A DNA stretch of 64,000 nucleotides, taken from CAYXZQ01 sp964469935. GTDB taxonomy: Archaea > Nanobdellota > Nanobdellia > Woesearchaeales > DSVV01. The stretch covers positions 1 through 64,000 of the forward strand of contig CAYXZQ010000002.1 in NCBI GenBank assembly GCA_964469935.1. The letters run 5' to 3'. The notes beneath the pieces are model-generated. The model saw only the letters and a list, made by a program, of their open reading frames with translations. It was not told the DNA's origin and ran no database searches. Shown here piece by piece: positions 24,727-34,500 of this stretch (position 1 is the stretch's first letter; every line of letters starts with the position of its first letter). A program made the position numbers and the translations under genes.

Positions 24727-25788
24727 GTGGCAAAAAAGGCTTTGATAACAGGAGTGACCGGCCAGGACGGCTCATACCTTTCGGAGTTCCTTCTTGAGAA
24801 GGGCTACGAAGTCTACGGCATGGTCAGGAGAAACTCGATCATAAAGCGCGAGAGGATAGACCATCTTAGGGGAAATAAGAGATTCAGGCTCATGTACGGC
24901 GACCTGTGCGATTCGAGCTCAATCAACAACATCATGCAGAATGTCATGCCTGACGAGGTATACAACCTGGCTGCCCAGAGCCATGTCGCAATAAGCTTCG
25001 AGATACCTGAATACACCGGTGATGCGACCGGCCTTGGCACGACCCGCATCCTTGACGCCCTCAGGATGATAGCCCAGACCTCTGGCAAGAAGATAAGGTT
25101 CTACCAGGCATCGACCTCAGAGCTCTACGGCAAGGTGGTCGAGACTCCCCAGAATGAGAACACACCGTTCTATCCGAGGAGCCCGTACGGATGCGCCAAG
25201 CTTTACGCATTCTGGACAGTCAAGAATTACAGGGAGAGCTACGGCATGTTTGCTGTCAACGGCATACTCTTCAACCATGAGAGCCCGAGGAGGGGCGAGA
25301 ATTTCGTCACGCGCAAGATAACCAAGGGCGTCGCGAGGATCAAGATGGGGGTTGGCAGCTGCCTGGAGCTCGGGAATCTCGACGCAAGGAGGGACTGGGG
25401 TCATGCAAGGGACTTCATAAAGGGCATGTGGCTCATGCTCCAGCAGGACAGGCCTGATGACTATGTCCTTGCTACCGGAGAGAACCATTCTGTAAGGGAA
25501 TTTATCGAGGCAGCCTTCAGCGCGGCTGGGATGAGCGTCAGGAGCAACGGCAGGAAGGGCATAAAGGAGGAATACGTTAGTACTGACACGGGAAAGCCCG
25601 TGGTAAGGATAAATCCGAAATATTTCAGGCCTTCAGAGGTGGACGTACTTCTTGGAGATTCATCGAAGGCAAAAAAAGAGCTCGGGTGGAAGCCAAGGAT
25701 AGTGTTCAGTGACCTTGTCAAGGAGATGGTCGGGGCCGATCTTGAGGATGTCGAGAAAGAGCTCTATGGCTGCAACGGAAAAAAATGA
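24727..25788 (+). CDS. gmd: GDP-mannose 4,6-dehydratase
   Basis: This 353-residue extended short-chain dehydrogenase has the Gmd-specific N-terminus ALITGVTGQDGSYLSEF, STSELYGKV near residue 127, the catalytic YxxxK as YGCAK near 155, and FNHESPRRGENFVTRKI near 180, a Gmd hallmark. It converts GDP-D-mannose to GDP-4-keto-6-deoxy-D-mannose. The start is GTG at 24727, the only start before the Rossmann fold. It overlaps rmd by 4 bp, so the pair forms a two-gene operon for GDP-6-deoxyhexose. Confidence 0.95.
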   Translation: MAKKALITGVTGQDGSYLSEFLLEKGYEVYGMVRRNSIIKRERIDHLRGNKRFRLMYGDLCDSSSINNIMQNVMPDEVYNLAAQSHVAISFEIPEYTGDATGLGTTRILDALRMIAQTSGKKIRFYQASTSELYGKVVETPQNENTPFYPRSPYGCAKLYAFWTVKNYRESYGMFAVNGILFNHESPRRGENFVTRKITKGVARIKMGVGSCLELGNLDARRDWGHARDFIKGMWLMLQQDRPDDYVLATGENHSVREFIEAAFSAAGMSVRSNGRKGIKEEYVSTDTGKPVVRINPKYFRPSEVDVLLGDSSKAKKELGWKPRIVFSDLVKEMVGADLEDVEKELYGCNGKK

Positions 25789-26651
25789 GAAAGGCGCTGG
25801 TCACAGGCATCTCAGGTTTTGTCGGGCCGTATCTCAAGAGAGAGCTCGAGGATAATGGCTACGAGGTGCTTGGTCTTGATCGTCATGGCGGGGGCCAGGG
25901 TGTCCTTGTGTGCGATATAACTGACTATGCGTCAGTATTCAAGGCTGTTGAAATGACAAAGCCTGACCTTGTTCTCCATCTTGCGGGTTTTAGCTCAGTC
26001 TCAAGGAGCTTTGAGGAGCCTGAGATGTGCCGCAGGATAAATGTCACCGGGACCAAGAATCTCCTGGATGCCATTTCCGGTCTGGGACTGAAGCCGAAAA
26101 TCCTGGTAATATCCTCGGCAGATGTTTACGGCGAGCCCGAGCATCTTCCCATTGACGAGAAGCATCCCCTCAATCCGGTCTCCCCCTATGGGAAGTCTAG
26201 GGCAGAGCAGGAGAAGCTCGCCCTATCGTATGAGCTTCCCGTCACCATATCGAGAAGCTTCAACCACACCGGCAGGGACCAGCCAGATTCTTTTGTGATA
26301 CCCAGCTTCAGGAAGCAGGTGGAAGAGGCAGAGGACGGCGGCACGATAAGAGTAGGGAACCTTGACATAGTGAGAGACTTCTCTGATGTCAGGGACGTGG
26401 TCAGGGCTTATCGCCTCCTGCTTGAGAAAGGAAAGGCAGGGGAGATATACAATGTCGGCTCAGGCACCGGCCACAGCCTGCGGGATATCCTGGATATGTT
26501 CATAAGAGAAACAAAAAAGAGGCTTGTTGTAAAAGTGGATGATGCAAGGCTCAGGAAAGACGACATCTCCAGGCAGGTCGCAGGGACAGCAAAGATAAGC
26601 AGTCTGGGTATCAGCCTAAGGGACTATTTCTCAGGGCTCAGTACTTCCTGA
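25785..26651 (+). CDS. rmd: GDP-6-deoxy-4-keto-D-mannose reductase (GDP-rhamnose)
   Basis: This 288-residue short-chain dehydrogenase has VTGISGFVGPYL at its start, ISSADVYGEP near residue 110, SPYGKSRAE near 134 and the segment VGNLDIVRDFSDVRDVVRAY near 187, typical of Rmd. It reduces the Gmd product to GDP-D-rhamnose; a fucose-synthase-like outcome is less likely because the sequence lacks the GER/WcaG features. It overlaps gmd as ATGA. Its 3' end overlaps the convergent DUF362 gene by 14 bp. Confidence 0.88.
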   Translation: MRKALVTGISGFVGPYLKRELEDNGYEVLGLDRHGGGQGVLVCDITDYASVFKAVEMTKPDLVLHLAGFSSVSRSFEEPEMCRRINVTGTKNLLDAISGLGLKPKILVISSADVYGEPEHLPIDEKHPLNPVSPYGKSRAEQEKLALSYELPVTISRSFNHTGRDQPDSFVIPSFRKQVEEAEDGGTIRVGNLDIVRDFSDVRDVVRAYRLLLEKGKAGEIYNVGSGTGHSLRDILDMFIRETKKRLVVKVDDARLRKDDISRQVAGTAKISSLGISLRDYFSGLSTS

Positions 26652-27708
26652 ACAGCCTTCCCCATTCGGTCTTTTTGAATTTCCGTATCCTGCTCTTGCC
26701 GACTGCCGGGTACCAGAGGTAGTCATGGTAGAATGCCGAGCCGAAGATGGCGAGCCTGAAGAGTCCTGTGTGGAAGAGCAGGGGCTCAAGGAACGACAAT
26801 GCCCCCTTCCTGAAGACCTGATCCCAGAATATGACAGGGCTCCTGCCTGTCTTGAATCCGAAATTGACTTTTGATATGTCTTCCCCTACGATATCGAGCT
26901 GCGATACGTCGCCGCAGCCCGTCCCCCTGTCATGCGACATCTTGATGAACTTGATCTTCATGGGATCGAACCCCATGAGCTTTGCAGACACAGCGTCGAT
27001 TGCCACCTGGTCGGACGAGGCCAGTATGTAGTTCTTGACGACCGGATGCATCGTCCTCGGCCCGTTACCGTCCCCGCAGACCGTCCCGTCCATGACAGCG
27101 AATATTCCCGGGTGGATCTCCTTCTGTATCGACATGAGGTCGGCAAGCACCTCGTGTATCATCTTGTGGCTGTGATGCCTCCGCTCAGTTATCAGCCCCC
27201 CGAAGGAGTTCTTGATGGCCCCTGTCATGGTGGTGTGGCCGTGGGTCTTGATTGTCGGCATGTGTATGATGTCCTTGCCGATGAACATCTTCGGTATCAT
27301 GTGGCCGTCGGGAAAAAGCCTGTCTAATGCAGGCACGCTTGCTTTTGGGACATATTTGACCCACTCGGTTTCTGTGAGCGGTTCGTAACTTAGATTGTAC
27401 CTTTTGAGAACGCCGAGCCACCTGTTTCCCCTTGCCCCTTTCCAGACATCGGTTACTACTGTCTTGTTCTCGACAGGATGGAGCTTTTTGTACCCGTCTT
27501 CGGTTAGGGTCCTGACAACGCCCTCAAGCTGCCAGGGCTCAGTGGAACAGGCCGGAAAATAAAGGGACCACGAGAGATTCAGCTTTAGCACTGTCTCTCT
27601 CTGCTTTGAGATGCTCTCCCGGTACCCTGCCATGTGCATCAGCCTGGAATAATCCTCCAGGACACTGGAAGGGGAGGTCTTCAGCACCGCGACTTTCGGC
27701 TGTGTCAT
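26638..27708 (-). CDS. DUF362 protein
   Basis: This 356-residue protein belongs to DUF362: KVAVLKTSPSSV at the start, HMPTIKTHGHTTMTGAIKNS near residue 160 and VAIDAVSAKLMGFDPMKI near 255 are the family core. Many members are fused to a ferredoxin-like Fe-S domain; none is seen here. The molecular function is unknown. It follows the GtrA gene by 1 bp, which ties it to the glycan locus. ATG 27708 is preferred, because the longer frame reaches into GtrA. Confidence 0.8.
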   Translation of the reverse strand: MTQPKVAVLKTSPSSVLEDYSRLMHMAGYRESISKQRETVLKLNLSWSLYFPACSTEPWQLEGVVRTLTEDGYKKLHPVENKTVVTDVWKGARGNRWLGVLKRYNLSYEPLTETEWVKYVPKASVPALDRLFPDGHMIPKMFIGKDIIHMPTIKTHGHTTMTGAIKNSFGGLITERRHHSHKMIHEVLADLMSIQKEIHPGIFAVMDGTVCGDGNGPRTMHPVVKNYILASSDQVAIDAVSAKLMGFDPMKIKFIKMSHDRGTGCGDVSQLDIVGEDISKVNFGFKTGRSPVIFWDQVFRKGALSFLEPLLFHTGLFRLAIFGSAFYHDYLWYPAVGKSRIRKFKKTEWGRLFRKY

Positions 27709-27709
27709 T

Positions 27710-28126
27710 TTACCTGAACGTGAATGCCCTGTGCATGTTGAAGCTGTAGAAGAGGACAAGGAATACAGCTATCGCCTTTGCATAGAGATAAAGGAGGCCG
27801 AAATACTCGACCAGGATGTACATTATCGTCAGGGTTATGCAAAGCCCAACGAAATTCACCATGACATATGTCATCACCTGGTTGATGAGCCTCTTTTCAT
27901 GCCTCTTGAAGTTGAAATACTTGTTGAGCAAAAAATGCGTCGCCGCACCGCATGGGTACGCAACGATCGTGGAATATATGTAATAGACCCCTAGAATGCT
28001 CGTGAACGTAAAGAGGACTGAGAAGTCGATGGTGGCGGATATTCCGCCTATGAGGACGTATATGATGAACTGCCTCCTGACCCCTCTGTCGAGGAGCATC
28101 GCCTTGAAAAAATCGACCGCTTCCAC
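27710..28126 (-). CDS. GtrA-family membrane protein
   Basis: This is a 138-residue protein with four membrane segments (FIIYVLIGGISATIDFSVLF, YIYSTIVAYPCGAATHFLL, VMTYVMVNFVGLCITLTIMY, AKAIAVFLVLFYSFN) and the NKYFNF / HRAFTF signatures of GtrA. The family is linked to transfer or translocation of polyprenyl-linked sugars. The frame is open upstream, but a strong TATA element lies inside that extension; a GTG at 28126 is exactly 28 nt from its centre and is therefore proposed as a leaderless start. ATG 28099 is the alternative. Confidence 0.82.
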   Translation of the reverse strand: MEAVDFFKAMLLDRGVRRQFIIYVLIGGISATIDFSVLFTFTSILGVYYIYSTIVAYPCGAATHFLLNKYFNFKRHEKRLINQVMTYVMVNFVGLCITLTIMYILVEYFGLLYLYAKAIAVFLVLFYSFNMHRAFTFR

Positions 28127-28147
28127 AGGAGCGTGAAAAAAAAATTT

Positions 28148-28160
28148 GATTATATAAATC
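28148..28160 (-). promoter_or_regulatory. TATA-box promoter for GtrA-DUF362
   Basis: GATTTATATAATC on the minus strand is centred 28 nt before the proposed GTG start at 28126. Confidence 0.6.
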
Positions 28161-28224
28161 TTTTTAAAAATCATCTGGCGGTGCATAGGGAACTGCCTCG
28201 GTCAGGCGGTTTTTTCTATAGAAG

Positions 28225-28237
28225 CTTTTATAAATAC
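28225..28237 (+). promoter_or_regulatory. TATA-box promoter for the GT2 gene at 28261
   Basis: CTTTTATAAATAC is centred 29 nt before ATG 28261. Confidence 0.55.
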
Positions 28238-28260
28238 CGTGCATTTCATTTGGGCTGTCA

Positions 28261-28938
28261 ATGAAAAAAAAGGAAAAGACGACAGTCGTGATACCTGCCT
28301 TTAACGAGGAGAAGACCATCAGGTCCATGATAAAGAAGGTCAAAAAGCATTGCGATGAGGTCCTCATCGTCCTGTCCAAAAAATCAAAGGACAGGACCCG
28401 TTCAATAGTGAAGGAGATGGGCGTCCCTTATATCGTCGACCATGGGAAAGGCAAGGGCGAGGCCATCAGGTGTGCGATAAGGTACGTGAAGGAGGGCATC
28501 ATCGTCTTCATTGATGCTGACGGCTCGCACAGCCCGGATGATATCCCGCGGCTGACAGGCCATCTGATAGAGAACCGCTATGACATGGTCATCGGCTCGA
28601 GGATGACCGGCGGGAGCGACGAGTTCAACGGCACCCTGGATGAGTTCTTCCGGCTGATGTTCGGAAGCATCATCACCCTTGTCATCAACATGAGGTTCGG
28701 CTCGAGGATATCGGACCACCTCAACGGTTTTCGGGCGATAAGGTCAGATGTCGCAAAGAAGCTCGGGCTCAGGGAGAACATAGCGACGATCGAGCAGGAG
28801 ATGGGCATCAAGTGCCTCAAGAAAGGATTCAGGATATCAGAGGTGCCCTGCCATGAATATTTCGGCGGCAGATCCACGATCAACATCTGGAGGGACGGCC
28901 CAAGGTTCTTCTGGCAGATTCTCAGGGACATCTGGTAG
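28261..28938 (+). CDS. GT2-family glycosyltransferase (dolichol-phosphate mannose synthase-like)
   Basis: This 225-residue GT-A protein has VIPAFNEEKTIRS near residue 9, the donor-site motif FIDADGSHSPDDI near 82-94 and VIGSRMTGGSDEFN near 111. It probably transfers a hexose to polyprenyl phosphate. It is divergent from the GtrA gene across a 134 bp gap holding both promoters. GtrA and a GT2 enzyme typically work together in loading and flipping of polyprenyl-phosphate sugars. There is no membrane segment at the C-terminus. Confidence 0.87.
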   Translation: MKKKEKTTVVIPAFNEEKTIRSMIKKVKKHCDEVLIVLSKKSKDRTRSIVKEMGVPYIVDHGKGKGEAIRCAIRYVKEGIIVFIDADGSHSPDDIPRLTGHLIENRYDMVIGSRMTGGSDEFNGTLDEFFRLMFGSIITLVINMRFGSRISDHLNGFRAIRSDVAKKLGLRENIATIEQEMGIKCLKKGFRISEVPCHEYFGGRSTINIWRDGPRFFWQILRDIW

Positions 28939-28958
28939 ATTTCTGAGTAGGGCAGGCA

Positions 28959-29597
28959 TCATTTCCTGCAGACAAATACCAGGTTCATCGACAGGAGCGC
29001 CCAATACCTGCCCCTGACATAGGTGCTTGCACCGCCCGGAAGGACGATTTCGCCGAAGAATTCTATCTTGCTGAAACCAGCATCTTCAAAGATCCGGCGC
29101 CACTCGGCAGGCTTCAGGGTTGAGCAGTGGGTCCTGTCCAGGAAGTTGACAAAACCTGTAAAGGCCCTTCCTATAAGCCAGGACTTGTTGGGGAATGAGC
29201 CGATGAATATCCCGCCCGACCTGAGGGATGCATATACCTTCGATACCACGCTTCGAAAGTCCCTGATATGCTCGAGGATGTTGAAACCTGCAATGACGTC
29301 ATAATGATCTGCCTTAAGCCTGACTTTAGAGATGTCCCCTTCCGACACCCTGCCCTTGAACCGCTTTTTTGCATCTTCTACAGCATATCCGGATATGTCG
29401 ATGCCAGAAACCTCGAAATGCTCGCTTGCAACGTCTAGAAACCCTCCCACTCCGCAGCCTATCTCGAAGAGCCTTCCGCCCCTGGTGTATCTGAGTATCT
29501 CGCCCAGCCTCTTTTTGTTCCTCTTCGACCCCTTCCCCTTGCCGACAATTTTGTTGTTGTAGTAATTGCGGTCGTAATATTTCCTGATTATGCTCAT
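28959..29597 (-). CDS. Class I SAM-dependent methyltransferase
   Basis: A 212-residue methyltransferase with the AdoMet-binding loop LFEIGCGVGGFL near residue 39, ISGYAVEDAKKRF near 68 and NILEHIRDFRSVV near 104. The FNILEH element is common in small-molecule and sugar methyltransferases. The substrate is unknown; methylation of a glycan sugar is a reasonable guess from the context. The ATG at 29597 has a TATA element centred 28 nt upstream that overlaps the stop region of the upstream GT-C gene. Confidence 0.85.
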   Translation of the reverse strand: MSIIRKYYDRNYYNNKIVGKGKGSKRNKKRLGEILRYTRGGRLFEIGCGVGGFLDVASEHFEVSGIDISGYAVEDAKKRFKGRVSEGDISKVRLKADHYDVIAGFNILEHIRDFRSVVSKVYASLRSGGIFIGSFPNKSWLIGRAFTGFVNFLDRTHCSTLKPAEWRRIFEDAGFSKIEFFGEIVLPGGASTYVRGRYWALLSMNLVFVCRK

Positions 29598-29619
29598 CAG
29601 AATTGGTGTTCAGCCTCTC

Positions 29620-29631
29620 ATTTAAATAGGT
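29620..29631 (-). promoter_or_regulatory. TATA-box promoter for the methyltransferase at 28959
   Basis: CCTATTTAAATG on the minus strand is centred 28 nt before the start at 29597 and overlaps the TAA of the preceding gene. Confidence 0.5.
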
Positions 29632-31505
29632 TGCGTGCTTGGCAGGTTTATCCTGTATATCCTTGCAGCCTCGAGACCCTGGTAATAGAAAGACTTCTCA
29701 AGCACCAGGTACTTGTCCAGCTGGTCGGACCAGGGATGCGTTATGTTGAGCTCCGGCTTGACCAGTAGCGCGTCATACTGCCTGTACTGGTCGCCCCTCA
29801 ACGCGGGGTCCAGCCATGTGTGGACCTTCTGGAAGCTGACATTGTATTTCTGAAGGGTCTTCTCGTAGCCGTCCTTGTCGATTATGAGGATAGGGTCGGA
29901 CAAGCCCACAATCTGCCCGTTGCCATCGAACTGGTACACGTTGCTCAGCCACCTGAAATGCCAGAACAGGTATCTGACATTGTCCTTCTTCAGAAGCTCA
30001 ACCCTCTTGCTGTCGTCGTCACCATGCAGTATCAGGGCCGCGTCCATGTACCTCGAGTCGACGTCCACAAACATGCCGAAATGTGCCCTTCGCGAGGCGA
30101 GGAGCTTCCTTCCCGTGAGGGCATTGAGCATGAACCCGTCCTCGTTGTCTGTCAGGAACACGTCATCGACATTGGTGTTCTGGTCGACCCAGTTAGTTAT
30201 GTCCTGTAGATATTGGGGCAGAGGCTGCTCTGCGCTCTGGAAGAACTGGGACTTTGTCTTTGACGCAGTGTACCCAAGGGCTCCTGCCGAGAGGACTATT
30301 ATGAATATGAGGATGAATGCATGCTCGCCGTATCTCTTTATCCGGGCGGACCTTGCCGACAGGGTGTTGTAGAGTATTATCAGCCCGAAGAACGGGACCA
30401 CGAGCGAGAGGACTGTGATAGGGGTGCCTCCCACTGCAGGAGTCAGCTCGGTCTTGAAGAGCGGTTCTGTGACTAGGATATGCGCATATCCTATGACTGC
30501 GGCTATGAATAGGAACAGCATGTATCTTATCTCCTCAGACCTTTTCCTGATGAGGATCATCCCGATGAATCCCACGTCGAACAACATGACGAATATCCCC
30601 GTGAGGACATTGCTGAAATTTGGGATGAAGAGGTATGCGATGGACGAGTAGATAGATTTGATCTGGAGGAAGAACGTGTCTGCGATCGGGTAGTTGAAAT
30701 CCTGGAGCCTATTCAGGACATGAAGGTGCAGGACGAATATCGGGACGAACCAGTAGATTAGACCTATGCAAAAGCCGATGCAGAACACAGTGAGGAAATA
30801 GGAGAGATTTCTTCCAAGGTTCTTTTTGATTCCTGCTATGTCGATTTTTTTTCTGCCGATGTACTGTATGAATGTCTTGTATACGGCATACATCGCCAGG
30901 AGGAACGAAGCCCCGATGCCGGCAGCTGTGTGGGACAGCATCACAAGGCCGTAGGAGATTCCTGCGAATATGCTGTATTTAAGCTCCTTCTTATGATAGG
31001 CGTAGAAGAGGAGCATGACGAAGAGCATCGATGTCATGGTCCTTGCTGCATGGTAATGGAAATAGAGGGAGTTGACATAAAGGCTGTAGGCTGCAAGGGT
31101 CAGGGCAAGTGTCCTCCTTTTGAGAAATACGATTCCAAGTAGATAGGACAGCACGCCTATTATGGGTGTCCACAGGATGTTCGAGTAGAAGATGCCCTTG
31201 ATGAGGCTTATGTCGAATATCCTTGAGAATCCGATGACGATTAGGTGGTACAGCGGCGGAACCCATGGGTATGCGCCTGCTGCCTGGGAATTCTCCCAGA
31301 TGGATCCCCCGTCGTTGATGTGGTTCATCATGCCCAGGTGATAATAGTAGTCCCCGCCGTAAAGCGGGCTCGGGAGCTGTTTCAGCTGGTCCAATATCCC
31401 TATCTGGAGGGCCAAAAAAATCAATATGACGGCGACAAGCACCTTGTCCTGCCAGTTGCCTTTCAGAAAACGCCGGAACCTCTGTCCTTTGGCACTGTCT
31501 TTCAT
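29622..31505 (-). CDS. GT-C membrane protein related to STT3/PMT-type glycosyltransferases
   Basis: This 627-residue protein has an N-terminal cytoplasmic tail, about 11-13 membrane segments to residue 405, and a C-terminal extracytoplasmic domain (FLTDNEDGFMLNAL near 448). The first external loop holds GGDYYYHLGMMNHIND, an acidic and aromatic motif in the position of the first metal-binding aspartate of STT3. A WWD motif is not seen, so it is probably not a second oligosaccharyltransferase but a polyprenyl-phosphate-sugar-dependent transferase. It follows the AglB-parvulin gene by 4 bp and is presumably co-transcribed with it. Confidence 0.65.
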   Translation of the reverse strand: MKDSAKGQRFRRFLKGNWQDKVLVAVILIFLALQIGILDQLKQLPSPLYGGDYYYHLGMMNHINDGGSIWENSQAAGAYPWVPPLYHLIVIGFSRIFDISLIKGIFYSNILWTPIIGVLSYLLGIVFLKRRTLALTLAAYSLYVNSLYFHYHAARTMTSMLFVMLLFYAYHKKELKYSIFAGISYGLVMLSHTAAGIGASFLLAMYAVYKTFIQYIGRKKIDIAGIKKNLGRNLSYFLTVFCIGFCIGLIYWFVPIFVLHLHVLNRLQDFNYPIADTFFLQIKSIYSSIAYLFIPNFSNVLTGIFVMLFDVGFIGMILIRKRSEEIRYMLFLFIAAVIGYAHILVTEPLFKTELTPAVGGTPITVLSLVVPFFGLIILYNTLSARSARIKRYGEHAFILIFIIVLSAGALGYTASKTKSQFFQSAEQPLPQYLQDITNWVDQNTNVDDVFLTDNEDGFMLNALTGRKLLASRRAHFGMFVDVDSRYMDAALILHGDDDSKRVELLKKDNVRYLFWHFRWLSNVYQFDGNGQIVGLSDPILIIDKDGYEKTLQKYNVSFQKVHTWLDPALRGDQYRQYDALLVKPELNITHPWSDQLDKYLVLEKSFYYQGLEAARIYRINLPSTQPI

Positions 31506-31509
31506 TTTG

Positions 31510-34500
31510 TTATTTAGCGTCGATGAGCTTGACTATCTCGTAGCCGTAGGCGGTCTGAAACGGCTTTGAAACGTCTCCTACCTGCAGGCTGAAGACCTGG
31601 TCCTCGAATGCCTTCGGCATGACCCCCCTTCCGAACCATCCCAGGTTGCACCTGACTGTCTCGTCGCTGCATTCTGAATACTGCTGAGCCAGCTCATCGA
31701 AATTGTCAGGGGTTATCATGCCGTATATCTTGTCTGCAAGGGCCGATGCCTGCTCATCCGTCCTGTTTGAAGTGCTTATGAGTATATGTTCCACCTTTGC
31801 AAGGGTCTTCTCCTGGATAGGGTCCTGTGTCGTGTTGCCGGGGGAAACTGCCTGCGAAGTGTCCGTGGTTGCCTGCTCTGTCTGCGATGAGGCAGTGTCG
31901 ACAGCTGGGGCCTGGCTGACGCTTGCATTCCTTCCTGCCCAGTCGACCTTCCACGTGATAATCTTCGCTCCGGTGATGTCCCTTACATTGTTGAAGGAGT
32001 CGAAATGGGTGAGTCCCGCACCCTCGAAATAGAACAGCCTCGTGAACATGCTTCCCGCAAGGTCAGCGTCCATCAGGACCGACTGGTAGGTCCCGCCGGA
32101 CTCCACGATGGCTGCACCTAGCGGCCTTCCGTCCTGGGACGTGATGTAGTTGCCTGCGTACTGCTTGACCCTGAACTGCCCGTACTTGTCAATGAATGAT
32201 ATTGCCCTGACATTGAGCGACGTCCCCTGTACTGACGCCTCTTCGGTCGAGAGGTCGAACTGGAGGCCGTTGCTGCACGAGACTGTGTTATCGCTCACCG
32301 TGCACGCTGTGAGATCTCCTGCATAGCTCGGCCACGGCGCGATCCACTGGTCCGGGTCCGTGGTCTTTATTTGGTTGTAGATGCTGAGGGCTGCAGTGCT
32401 GTTCAGGCCAAAATTGTCCTCAAGGTATGAGACTCCGTCTATCTGGTTCTTGTTGTACACCTTGTTGTACTGCTCGGCTCTCGTGAAATTCCATGCGCCG
32501 AAATGCGCCCATACCCCCGACTTGCCGACCATGTCTTCGCTGGTTATGAAATAGTCTTCGGGCGGGCTGCAGTGGGTGTACTGCAACACGTCCTCTGCCT
32601 GCGCGTCTGTAAGGCCTTTTGAGAGCAGGACGCTCTTTGCAGATGCCCTGTCGAGCACGATTATCTGGTATATCGTATCTATTGTCTTCAGTGAGTCGTT
32701 GTCCATGTACGGGAGCAGTGTGTCGAAGCCCGTGTTGGAGCCGCAGTCGAGGTATCTCAGTATCCCCACTGATTCAGTCTCGTTCCATGTGAGCATGAGC
32801 TTGCCCAGCCAGTGGGCTGCGGGGTTGTTCTGCCTCCCTCCGTCAAGGGTCACCCTCCTGTCTCCGATGGCTGCGAACCAATGGCCGAAGTCCCACCATG
32901 AATTGATGATGGCGTCAGGCTTGGACTGGTCCTTTATCTTGGTCAGCGAGGAATACCAGCTGTCGTCCATCGTTGGCACCTCGTTGAGGGCCGTGGTCTT
33001 TGCAGCCGATACAATGTTGATGGGAAAGAACATGAGCGCGCAGAAGATGGCGATGATTGCGCCGTAGGCGAATATCTTGTTCACCGTAAGCTCCTTTGAT
33101 ATCCATTCCGAGACCTCGGTGGTGACGATACCGGCTGTTATCCCGCAGGCGATAGAATATGCCGGGACCAGGAGAAGGATGAACCTGACTCCTTTTGAGC
33201 TTGCATATATCGTCGAGGCGAACCAGATGGCAAGTATCAATGAATATCTTATGTCCAGCTCTGTTCCCACGACCATTGTGTACAGGATGTATCCAGCGAT
33301 AGGCAGAAATATTAGCACTGCATAAAGCAGCTGGCTCTTGACCGCGCCCTGTATTATTATTATGAACAGGTACCAAACAGCGCTTATGGCGAGGAAATAG
33401 AGGCTGTCCTTCTTTTCGGATTTGAGATTGCCGAGAGGGAGCACAAGGCCTATGAGAGCGATGAAGTACCATATCTTGCTCCCGAGGCTGATCTGGCTGA
33501 TCGTCGAGTTGAGCGTGGCAGGATTCAGCTCGGCCACTGTCGTGTACACGTTCGGCCATATCTTCTGGACTCCCACCTGCTTGAGCTGGGTGAATCCTAT
33601 GGTGCCCTGGAAGAAGTTTATGAAATCCCCCCATGATTTGATGAGGGTCACGAACAACGCTGACAGGATGAAGAATGCGGCTGTTATGAGGAGCGCGTTC
33701 TTAAGCCTCTCGATCGAAAGCATTTTTTTCGGATTTTTGAAGATTGCCTTGCGGTTCATTATCCCGTGGTATGCTATGATGCCGAGGAGCATCACGATTA
33801 CGAAATCAAAGATGAAGTACCACGCGGTCCACGCGAAGCTGAACAGCCCCACGCAGAAGGCCGCAAGCCCTGCAAGTATGATGGTCTTTGTCCTGCTCCT
33901 GCTGTTGAGGGCCTCGAGAAGGAGCCATGTTATCATTAGAGGGAAGAAGACGTTGTAGGCGTCGGTGTCTGAGAACCCGCCTATGGTCCTTGAAAGCAAT
34001 GCAGGGTGGATGGCTATCAGGACACCTGCGATGAACCCGCCGAAATCACCGGCTATCCTTCTCGTTATGAAAAATGCCGGGATGATTATCAGAGTCCCGA
34101 AGATGAGCGGCGTGAAGAACACCACGTACATGAGGTCGACGTTGGGATTGAATAGTGCTGCAATCCTGTACATGACATATTGCACCAGGACATGGAAGTG
34201 CACGATTCTCTTGTCAGTGCCCTTGCCCATCGGCTGGCCTGCGAGGACCTTCGTGTCATGATAATACCCGTCAGGGCTCTGGTAGTCCCCTTCAAAGCCG
34301 TGGTCGATGACGTCCTCTGTCATCCTGTAATAATAGTACGGGTCTATGGCAAGAAGATACGTGTGGCCGTAATCATTCTGGAACCTCGACCTGAAATATT
34401 CCGAGTTCTGGCTTATGACCTGGGAGATATCTACGTTCTGGCCCTGGATGTTGATCTGTCCTGTCTGGAGTATCTGGCTGAACTGGTCATTGACTATCTG

